A stretch of DNA of 11,360 nt from Clostridiales bacterium. GTDB taxonomy: Bacteria; Bacillota; Clostridia; Oscillospirales; CAG-272. Under the pieces are notes generated by a model that worked only from the letters and a program-made list of their open reading frames with translations, was not told the DNA's origin and ran no database searches. The position numbers and the translations under genes are program-made. Each line of letters starts with the position of its first letter. Position 1 is the first letter of the stretch. The stretch is taken from the NCBI GenBank assembly GCA_016280525.1, contig JAEEGW010000061.1, forward strand, positions 1-11,360. Reading direction: 5' to 3'. Shown in pieces: positions 5,851 to 11,360 of this stretch.

Positions 5851-7206
5851 TTAAAAGTGGTTATTTTTTATCTTTTTTTCAACTTTGCCGAGATATATCA
5901 TCGTTTTGGGCAAAATGAACGTCAAAGCAAACGAAACAAGAGCTCCCGCCGCGGATATGACGGTCAAGAAAATCATGGCGGATCCGCCTTTCTCACTGCC
6001 TTTTTTAAACGCCGTCAATACTATGCCGGAGCCTATACCGGAGGCAACGCCCGCGAAAAGTCCCTGCACCGCGAAGTACATGGCGGAGTTTGATACGCCG
6101 TTCTTCTGCTCTTCCTCAGCCGCAAGCTGCGACGGTATGGAATACGCTACCGCGAACATAGCGCCTATAGCAAACGAGCTTATAAGCCCCGTTATTATTG
6201 ACAACACGAGCTTTGCCGTTCCCGCGCCGACGAAACCGACGCCGAACATGGCAAGCATTCCGACGACAAACGTCAATAAAACGTAGCGGAACGCCGCGCC
6301 GAAGCCGTATTTTTTCTGTATTTTATTGTAAAGTATAAGCGTAAAAGGAACAGGCGCGAACGCGGACATCATAACGAATATCATATTCATGCCCACAAAG
6401 CTGAAATACTCGTTTATGCCGCTTAAGAAAAGCTGTACGCCGAAGGTCATGAACGAATATACCGTCATCCACTTGATGAACGCGCTGTTTTTGAACGTGT
6501 ACGTCAAAGACGGGATAAGTCGCAGTCTTTTTGACTTCTCCGCCGGCTGATCCTTGTTTGACGGTTCTTTTATCATAAACAGCGGTATGAGCATCGTTGC
6601 CGAAAGCGGCAGAACGAGAAGCGCCACGATCCTGATATTCAGTCCGTTAAGCAGCGCCCTTACCGCAACGTAGCCTAAAATGAAGTAAACTATATCGCAT
6701 ACGGATTTTACGTTTGACATAAGCGAACGCTGCTGTTCGTTTTCAAGTATCTCCGTATACGTCGCGTAATACGTCACCATCGTAAGCGTGTAGAACGTGT
6801 AGAATATGCAAAGTATCACGCCGTAGTAGACGGTGTTCAGCACCGACGCGCCGGACGGATCCGGCACGAGCAGGAACAGAACGTAAGATATGAGAAGCGG
6901 CACGAGGCCGATTATAAGCGACGGACGCCTTCTGCCCCATTTGCTGCGCAGACCGTCCGTGACCGCCGCCATAGGCACGTCTATCACGCCGTCTATCACC
7001 TTGGCTATAAACGCGAACGCCGCCCAGAGAGCCGCTACGACAAGGTCTTTTTGCGCAAAAGTCTGATAATTTATCGCGTCGCCCTTAAAGCCGCCCACGA
7101 GAAGAGCGCTGCACAGATACGACGCCATAACGGTATTAAGCAGATTGATGCCGAGACCCGACGCTGCATATAATACTATCTGCCGTTTTGAGCGCAGTTT
7201 TCTCAT
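5851..7206 (-). CDS. MFS_2 / GPH-family cation symporter (MelB and MFSD2A superfamily)
   Basis: 451 residues and about twelve membrane helices. The family motif lies at 71-94: D72 and D76 four residues apart, then TDGLRSKWGRRRP. These two aspartates match the cation-site pair of MelB (Asp55 and Asp59), so sodium or proton coupling is likely. Most annotated relatives carry sugars or glycosides, but the same superfamily contains MFSD2A, which carries lysophosphatidylcholine. Here the gene sits between a FakB-like and a FakA-like gene, which makes a lipid or acyl substrate worth considering; no sugar-metabolism gene is nearby in this cluster. It starts 4 bases after the DegV stop, with AAAGGA inside the DegV coding end, so the two are coupled. 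Substrate not determinable from sequence. Confidence 0.88.
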   Translation of the reverse strand: MRKLRSKRQIVLYAASGLGINLLNTVMASYLCSALLVGGFKGDAINYQTFAQKDLVVAALWAAFAFIAKVIDGVIDVPMAAVTDGLRSKWGRRRPSLIIGLVPLLISYVLFLLVPDPSGASVLNTVYYGVILCIFYTFYTLTMVTYYATYTEILENEQQRSLMSNVKSVCDIVYFILGYVAVRALLNGLNIRIVALLVLPLSATMLIPLFMIKEPSNKDQPAEKSKRLRLIPSLTYTFKNSAFIKWMTVYSFMTFGVQLFLSGINEYFSFVGMNMIFVMMSAFAPVPFTLILYNKIQKKYGFGAAFRYVLLTFVVGMLAMFGVGFVGAGTAKLVLSIITGLISSFAIGAMFAVAYSIPSQLAAEEEQKNGVSNSAMYFAVQGLFAGVASGIGSGIVLTAFKKGSEKGGSAMIFLTVISAAGALVSFALTFILPKTMIYLGKVEKKIKNNHF

Positions 7207-7210
7207 ACGC

Positions 7211-8143
7211 TTATTCCTTTGCTTCCAAATATTTGTTCAGAAGTTCTTTTTCAAACGAAAGGTCCTTTGAAATGGGTTTGCCTACGTAATACGCCGCCAT
7301 AAGTCCGGGGCCTACGTTTATGCCGCAGGACGGGAAAACGTCTTTTACGTATATTTCTTTCGGATGAATTCTTTCTTCTATGAGCTTTTTATATTCTTCC
7401 GCCTGGGGCAGACGGTTCGTCTGCGCGATGAAGATTATCTGATCCTGCGGATCCTCTATCGTGCCTTCTATATAGGACAGAAGCGCGGCGTACGCTTTTT
7501 TGGCGCCCTTTGCCTTGCCTATGACCGTTGTCATGCCGTTGTAGTCAAACTCGCCTATCGGCTTGACTCCGGCAAGCGCTCCGAAAAACGCCTTTGCGTG
7601 CGTGAGCCTGCCTCTTTTTGCGACGAACGAAAGATCGTCAAGCCAGCCCGCCTGGTGGAAGCGGTTTTTGTTCTCCTCTATCCACGCGGCGACCTCTTCC
7701 ATGCTTTTGCCCTGCGCGCGCTGAAGCGACGCGTGTATGGCCATAAGTCCGAAGCCGGGACCGAAACGCATGGTGTCGATTATCTTTATATTTACGCCGT
7801 ATTTCTTTTCAACTATATCTTTTGCCTGAAGCGCAAAGTTGTACGCTCCGCTCATACCGGCGGATATGGTCATAAGTATTATGTCCTTGCCTTCCGACGC
7901 GGGCTTGCCCATCGCCTCCGCAAATTCCTCCACGTTGGCAGGAGACGTGCTGTATTCGTCCGGTTTCTTTTTAAGGTCCGCGTAAAACTCGTCGCGCGGG
8001 ACGGTCTCCCAGTCAAGAAACGCCTTTATTTCTTTGTTGCCCGGAAAAACGAGGTGTCCGGGAACGGTTATGATGTCGTATTTTTCGGATAATTCTTTTG
8101 TAAGATCGCACGTGGCGTCCGCCATTATGGCAAAATTGCTCAT
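7211..8143 (-). CDS. DegV family fatty-acid-binding protein (FakB-like)
   Basis: 310 residues. DegV proteins bind a fatty acid in a buried pocket and, as FakB, present it to FakA for phosphorylation. The family regions are present: ADATCDLT (8-15), the STSPAN motif (65-70; usually TTSxPS), SAGMSGAYN (94-102), KRGRLT (176-181) with Arg179, and a C-terminal VGPG (277-280). One difference stands out: the family usually has H-x-GPG at this C-terminal site, with the histidine near the carboxylate or phosphate, but here it is N276-V-GPG. The start has an AAGGAGA site six bases upstream. It follows the serine hydrolase gene by 21 bases, which could release fatty acids for it. It is probably the partner of the FakA-like protein encoded two genes downstream. 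Confidence 0.9.
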   Translation of the reverse strand: MSNFAIMADATCDLTKELSEKYDIITVPGHLVFPGNKEIKAFLDWETVPRDEFYADLKKKPDEYSTSPANVEEFAEAMGKPASEGKDIILMTISAGMSGAYNFALQAKDIVEKKYGVNIKIIDTMRFGPGFGLMAIHASLQRAQGKSMEEVAAWIEENKNRFHQAGWLDDLSFVAKRGRLTHAKAFFGALAGVKPIGEFDYNGMTTVIGKAKGAKKAYAALLSYIEGTIEDPQDQIIFIAQTNRLPQAEEYKKLIEERIHPKEIYVKDVFPSCGINVGPGLMAAYYVGKPISKDLSFEKELLNKYLEAKE

Positions 8144-8164
8144 TTTTATTCTCCTTGTGTGGTT

Positions 8165-9106
8165 TTAATTAAAGTTTTCTTCAATAAAGTCAAATATTTC
8201 CGCGCGCAGCCCGTCGCTGCCGGTGGAAAACGAAAGCGTGTGATGCAGTCCGTCAGGCAAAAGCAGTTTCTTCTTGCTTTCGCAGGCGTCGTAATTCACC
8301 CGGCTGTCGTTATACGGCACGGTCATATCCGCCTTGCCGTGAAGGAACAGCGCGGGTATCCTGTTGTTTTTCAGCGCTTCCGCGGTGTTCATTTTAAGGT
8401 CTTCGTGTAATTTGTGGCGGAACATAACGGAAAGGATCGGCATTATCAGCTTGCCCGGCAGACGTCTTCTTTTGCAGTCGCGGTAGATCTGCAAATACGG
8501 CGAAAGATATCCGCAGTCAAGCACGAGCGCTTTTATCTTTTCGCTGTTGATCTGCTGCGCCGCGTACTCGATAGTCGACGCGCCCATGGAAATGCCGTAG
8601 AGCACGGCGTTTTTCGCGGGCGTTTTGTCTATCCAGTCGACCCAGCTCAATACGTCAAATCTTTCAGCTACGCCGAGAGTGCAGTATTCGCCTCCGCTCA
8701 CGCTGTGCGCGCGCTGGAAAACGAGAAGCACGTTGTATCCGCGCTCTGCGAAATATTCCGTATGCGGACCGAAATTGACAAGCGGCGACGCGCTGTATCC
8801 GTGGAAAAACGCGACCGTTTTATCGCTTTTGCGGTCGATATAGTCGGCGTAAAGATCAAGCCCGTCATACGACGTTGTTTTGACGCGCTGCAGCTCATAG
8901 GTTTTCTCCACTCTCGCAACGGCGTCGCGCATCATCTGCTCAAAAGGTGCGAAATAAGAATTGGCAATATCTCTGCCTTCAAGCGGCTCTGCGCTTTTTT
9001 TGCCGAATATTTTATCAAAAGATAGTATGGTCGGTCCTATGATAAACACTATATAAAGGACCAGAACAGTCGCAAGGACTGCAAGAATAATATAGACTGC
9101 CGTCAT
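8165..9106 (-). CDS. Membrane-anchored serine alpha/beta hydrolase
   Basis: 313 residues, exactly the length of its paralog at 3219-4160. An N-terminal hydrophobic segment (4-29) is a likely anchor. The catalytic domain shows the oxyanion HG (102-103), QRAHSVSGG (131-139), the nucleophile elbow G-I-S173-M-G, Asp260 (HGKAD) and His289 (GLHH), a complete Ser-Asp-His triad. The relatives are YqkD-like hydrolases and serine aminopeptidase (S33)-type lipases or esterases; substrate unknown. An acidic residue common just before the R-x-H-G-x-S motif is replaced (VFQRAHS). It is followed closely by the FakB-like gene. An AAGAGG site precedes the ATG. Upstream lies a 63-base gap with a small AT-rich inverted repeat, the widest spacing in the first half of the cluster. 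Confidence 0.9.
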   Translation of the reverse strand: MTAVYIILAVLATVLVLYIVFIIGPTILSFDKIFGKKSAEPLEGRDIANSYFAPFEQMMRDAVARVEKTYELQRVKTTSYDGLDLYADYIDRKSDKTVAFFHGYSASPLVNFGPHTEYFAERGYNVLLVFQRAHSVSGGEYCTLGVAERFDVLSWVDWIDKTPAKNAVLYGISMGASTIEYAAQQINSEKIKALVLDCGYLSPYLQIYRDCKRRRLPGKLIMPILSVMFRHKLHEDLKMNTAEALKNNRIPALFLHGKADMTVPYNDSRVNYDACESKKKLLLPDGLHHTLSFSTGSDGLRAEIFDFIEENFN

Positions 9107-9115
9107 TACTTCCTC

Positions 9116-9132
9116 TTAAGTAAATAACTTAA
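9116..9132. promoter_or_regulatory. AT-rich inverted repeat in the gap upstream of the serine hydrolase
   Basis: TTAAGT at 9116-9121 and ACTTAA at 9127-9132 are perfect inverted arms around five bases. It lies in the 63-base gap (9107-9169) between the LRAT-like gene and the hydrolase and touches the edge of the hydrolase ribosome binding site. It could be an operator or a weak mRNA hairpin. I found no convincing -35/-10 pair and no terminator in this gap, so read-through from the upstream genes is the simplest reading. Confidence 0.3.
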
Positions 9133-9169
9133 TATTCAAAAAGGTTACAAAATACGTGCGCGGGCGCTT

Positions 9170-9637
9170 TTATTTGCCGTTTTCGTCCTGTTTGTCTTCA
9201 ATATCCGGCCTGAACTTGCCGTGTGAGCCGGACGCGGCGAACAGCCGCCACTTGCGGCGCACTTCCTCCTCCTGCTCGCTTTTCTTTATCCCGAAAACAC
9301 ATTCGTTTACGAAATGCTCGCAGTTGTTGTGCAGGATATTGTATCCGCCCTCTCCGAGACGTGAGCGCGCGAGACTCACGGTCTTCTCCGGCGGAAATCT
9401 TTTGCGCCGCTCGCCTCTGTCAAGCTCCGCGCGCTCGACAATCCTGCCGCAGCAGAACGTGTCTATGTCTACGGCGCAGACCACGGGCGGATCGTTTTTA
9501 TCCGCAAATTCCGGGGCGGGCGGGTAGCCGAACTGTATCACCTCGTCCTCGGATACAAATATGCCGTAGTGATATATAGAGCCGACCTTTATGCGGACGA
9601 TATCCGCCGTGCTGCAGTCGCCGGGCGCCCATTTCAT
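9170..9637 (-). CDS. LRAT-like (permuted NlpC/P60) cysteine protein
   Basis: 155 residues. The pattern is that of the LRAT/H-REV107 family, a circularly permuted papain-like fold whose members act as phospholipases, acyltransferases or amidases. An early GD (6-7) and HYGIF (23-27) supply the histidine, and NNCEHFVNECVFG (104-116) supplies the nucleophile Cys106 next to His108. No signal peptide or clear membrane segment is seen, and the tail (118-155) is highly charged. The start codon overlaps the stop of the acyl carrier protein gene in an ATGA arrangement, so the two are translationally coupled. This suggests, without proving it, that the acyl carrier protein delivers acyl groups to Cys106 or that the protein releases them. 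Peptidase or endopeptidase activity remains an alternative. Confidence 0.85.
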   Translation of the reverse strand: MKWAPGDCSTADIVRIKVGSIYHYGIFVSEDEVIQFGYPPAPEFADKNDPPVVCAVDIDTFCCGRIVERAELDRGERRKRFPPEKTVSLARSRLGEGGYNILHNNCEHFVNECVFGIKKSEQEEEVRRKWRLFAASGSHGKFRPDIEDKQDENGK

Positions 9638-9888
9638 GAGAGTTTTTTCTCAACGTAGTCGACTACGTCGCCGAACGTGTCAAACGAAGTCACGGTAACG
9701 TCGTCAAACCTTATATCAAAAGTCTCTTCAATGGCTATAACGGTGTAAAGCATGTTTACGGACGTGAGCCCGAGCTCCGTCTGCAGCTTTGCGTCCTCCG
9801 TGCATTTTGAAAGTACGTCCGGATCGTCGGACGCGGACACAAGGATGTCCTTTAATTTTTCGATTATCTCTTCTCTTTTCATTTGCAT
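9634..9888 (-). CDS. Stand-alone acyl carrier protein
   Basis: 84 residues, acidic, four-helix acyl carrier protein type. The phosphopantetheine site is in ELGLTSVNM (38-46), where Ser43 should carry the prosthetic group; the usual DSL is TSV. It holds acyl groups as thioesters in the cytosol. It is unlikely to be the housekeeping protein of fatty acid synthesis, because it sits between an AMP-forming ligase and an LRAT-like gene rather than with fab genes. Two in-frame starts exist: ATG at 9888 and ATG at 9882; the latter forms a 4-base ATGA overlap with the stop of the ligase gene. No clear ribosome binding site precedes either, as expected for coupled translation. The stop codon overlaps the next gene by 4 bases. 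Confidence 0.92.
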   Translation of the reverse strand: MQMKREEIIEKLKDILVSASDDPDVLSKCTEDAKLQTELGLTSVNMLYTVIAIEETFDIRFDDVTVTSFDTFGDVVDYVEKKLS

Positions 9889-11360
9889 TTATGATATCTC
9901 ACTATCTTCATACTCGGAGTTCTTTCAAAATCGCTGTCGCGCACCTCTATCCTGCTCACGCGCTGATAGGGCGGCAGCTCTTTGTTTATCTTCTCCAGCT
10001 CCGCTGTGATATATTCTTTTACGTCGCCTTCGATACCGCGCAGCTCCGGCATTCTCGGCACTACTTCAAGCGCTAAGATGTGGCTGCCGTTGGGGAGCAC
10101 GTCCTCGAACACCTGGCTGTCCTGGATGAACGCCGGCGCGTTGAAATGAGCTTCAACCTCCGCGGGGGATACGTTTTCGCCGTTTGACAAAACGATTATT
10201 TCCTTTGATCTGCCGGTAATGTATAAGAAGCCGTCGTCATCGATCTTAACAAGGTCGCCGGTCCTGAACCAGCCGTCCTCGTACGCCGCTTTGCTCTCCT
10301 CCGGCTCGTTCACGTAGCCGTCCATCATATTGTCGCCCTTGAGCCAGAGCTCGCCGTCAACAATACGGAGCGTCTGATTCGGATACGGGATACCTACGGA
10401 TTCCGGCTTGCCTATTGAATCTGGGTTGCCGGAAACGAGGTTCGCGGACTCCGTCAGGCCGTAGCCGGCGAGGAGCAGCACGCCCATTTTGTAGTATTCT
10501 TTGATAAGATACGGTGAAACCGCCGCGGCGCCGCAGATTATGTATTTAAGATCCGGGCCGAGCATATTTTTGCCGAACTTGAACGAGAGCATTAGCGCCA
10601 TTTCCGCAAGCGCGGGAACGAGCACGAGCACCGTGGGACGGAACATCGCTATATCGCGGAACATATCCTTATTGTTGCGGCAGATATAAAGTGTAGATCC
10701 TGTATAAAGCGCGGTCATAAGGTTTCTTATAAGGCCGAAAACGTGGGAAAGCGGCAGGACGAGCAGATATCTCTGATTGAAAACGTCCTTATAGCCGTAG
10801 CAGCCGTTGATAGTGCCTTCCATAACGGCGCGGTGAGACAACAGCGCGCCCTTGCTTCTGCCTGTCGTGCCGCCCGTGAACATGACTGCGCACGGATCAG
10901 ACGGGTTTGACTCCGTTATGCCCGCGGCGCTGTCCGCTTTTGACATAACGTTTATAAGCGGCAGGTTCGGAGCGGCGGCTTTTACGGTGGCGAGCTTTTC
11001 TTCAAGCGCCGGATGATATATAAGCTCGTTTGCGCCGAGCTTCATGCAGCAGCCGTACACGGCGTCCGCGGGAAGCTGGGGCGGAAGTATGACGGCCGCG
11101 TTGCCGGACGTGACCGCCGCGATATACGCGACGGCGAACTCGTAAGAATTCGGGCAGAGTATCGCCGCGCGCTTGCCCTCTCCGAGCAGCGGACGCAGAT
11201 ACGAAGCGTCCTCTTCAAGCTGTTTGTACGTTATTTTTCTTCCGTCGTCTTCTATAGCAATAAGATCTGCGTACTTTTCTGCGCAGTCTTTCCACATTTC
11301 GCCGACCGTGCCGTATGAAACTATTTTTTCAAACGTTTCCGGGTCGGTATACTTTCTGAA
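9879..11360 (-). CDS. AMP-forming acyl ligase (acyl-CoA or acyl-ACP synthetase), 5' end outside window
   Basis: The gene is cut by the right edge: the 21 codons before the first in-window ATG (11297) are open and fit an ANL-superfamily N terminus, so the true start is probably beyond 11360. Such enzymes activate a carboxylic acid as acyl-AMP and transfer it to a thiol. Counting from the Met at 11297, the motifs are FTGGTTGRSKG (140-150, nucleotide loop), GYGLTE (278-283), GWFRTGDL (342-349), TGRSKE (361-366), and a terminal RTPSMKIVR (459-467) with the catalytic Lys464; a Met replaces the usual glycine before that lysine. The ligase stop overlaps the acyl carrier protein gene, so that protein is the obvious acceptor. 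Substrate cannot be read; medium- to long-chain acids are likely from the family. Confidence 0.92.
   Translation of the reverse strand, partial: FRKYTDPETFEKIVSYGTVGEMWKDCAEKYADLIAIEDDGRKITYKQLEEDASYLRPLLGEGKRAAILCPNSYEFAVAYIAAVTSGNAAVILPPQLPADAVYGCCMKLGANELIYHPALEEKLATVKAAAPNLPLINVMSKADSAAGITESNPSDPCAVMFTGGTTGRSKGALLSHRAVMEGTINGCYGYKDVFNQRYLLVLPLSHVFGLIRNLMTALYTGSTLYICRNNKDMFRDIAMFRPTVLVLVPALAEMALMLSFKFGKNMLGPDLKYIICGAAAVSPYLIKEYYKMGVLLLAGYGLTESANLVSGNPDSIGKPESVGIPYPNQTLRIVDGELWLKGDNMMDGYVNEPEESKAAYEDGWFRTGDLVKIDDDGFLYITGRSKEIIVLSNGENVSPAEVEAHFNAPAFIQDSQVFEDVLPNGSHILALEVVPRMPELRGIEGDVKEYITAELEKINKELPPYQRVSRIEVRDSDFERTPSMKIVRYHKCK

Noticed and set aside
7364..8092. Plus-strand open frame of 242 codons opposite the DegV gene
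   Set aside because: The composition (Arg, Val, Phe, Tyr rich) is that of the antisense of a normal gene; no motif is seen, and the DegV frame is clear.
8414..9025. Plus-strand open frame of 203 codons opposite the serine hydrolase
   Set aside because: Antisense shadow of a gene with a complete catalytic triad; no ribosome binding site or domain.
9107..9169. Promoter or terminator in the gap after the LRAT-like gene
   Set aside because: The GCGC-rich word near 9158-9168 would need a 2-base loop, and the TTGTAA candidate -35 on the minus strand has no acceptable -10 at 16-18 bases.
11281..11297. ATG at 11297 as the real start of the acyl ligase
   Set aside because: No ribosome binding site precedes it, and the frame stays open to the window edge with residues that fit an ANL-ligase N terminus.
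1..11360. CRISPR array, tRNA, riboswitch, insertion sequence or prophage
   Set aside because: No spaced direct repeats, cloverleaf, recognisable aptamer core, transposase or phage gene was found by eye on either strand.

Overview
The window looks like chromosomal DNA from an endospore-forming, anaerobe-type member of the Clostridia (Bacillota). The evidence is a spoIIR gene with a forespore-type promoter, strong AGGAGG-type ribosome binding sites, T-rich sigma-A promoter DNA, a pair of zinc-ribbon membrane proteins, and DegV and DAK2-domain (fatty acid kinase) proteins. I cannot name a species. No tRNA, rRNA, CRISPR array, transposase or phage gene is visible.

Layout. Bases 1-296 hold no gene. 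They carry a dense set of short inverted repeats, a G-run stretch with quadruplex potential, and two separate 28-base arrays of four 7-base units. Two plus-strand genes follow, each with its own promoter: spoIIR (349-957), the forespore-to-mother-cell signal in sporulation, and pfkA (1051-2112), an ATP-type 6-phosphofructokinase. A bidirectional terminator (about 2121-2160) separates pfkA from a convergent minus-strand cluster that fills the rest of the window.

The minus-strand cluster, in order of transcription from the right edge, is: an AMP-forming acyl ligase (cut by the window edge), a stand-alone acyl carrier protein, and an LRAT/NlpC-P60-type cysteine protein, all three joined by short stop/start overlaps. 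After a 63-base gap come an alpha/beta hydrolase with a serine nucleophile, a DegV (FakB-like) fatty-acid-binding protein, an MFS_2/GPH-type cation symporter, a FakA-like DAK2 kinase, a second alpha/beta hydrolase with cysteine at the nucleophile position, and two paralogous zinc-ribbon membrane proteins. Gaps within the second part are 4-88 bases, and several ribosome binding sites lie against the preceding stop codon, so it is probably one transcript.

How the genes may work together (inference). Almost every enzyme handles acyl groups: activation on AMP and loading on ACP, acyl transfer or hydrolysis by the LRAT-like and alpha/beta hydrolase proteins, and fatty acid binding plus phosphorylation by the FakB/FakA pair. 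The symporter belongs to the superfamily that contains both sugar carriers (MelB) and the lysolipid carrier MFSD2A. The cluster therefore reads as a candidate system for taking up, releasing and re-activating acyl chains or lysolipids. The membership is seen in the sequence; the joint function is not demonstrated.
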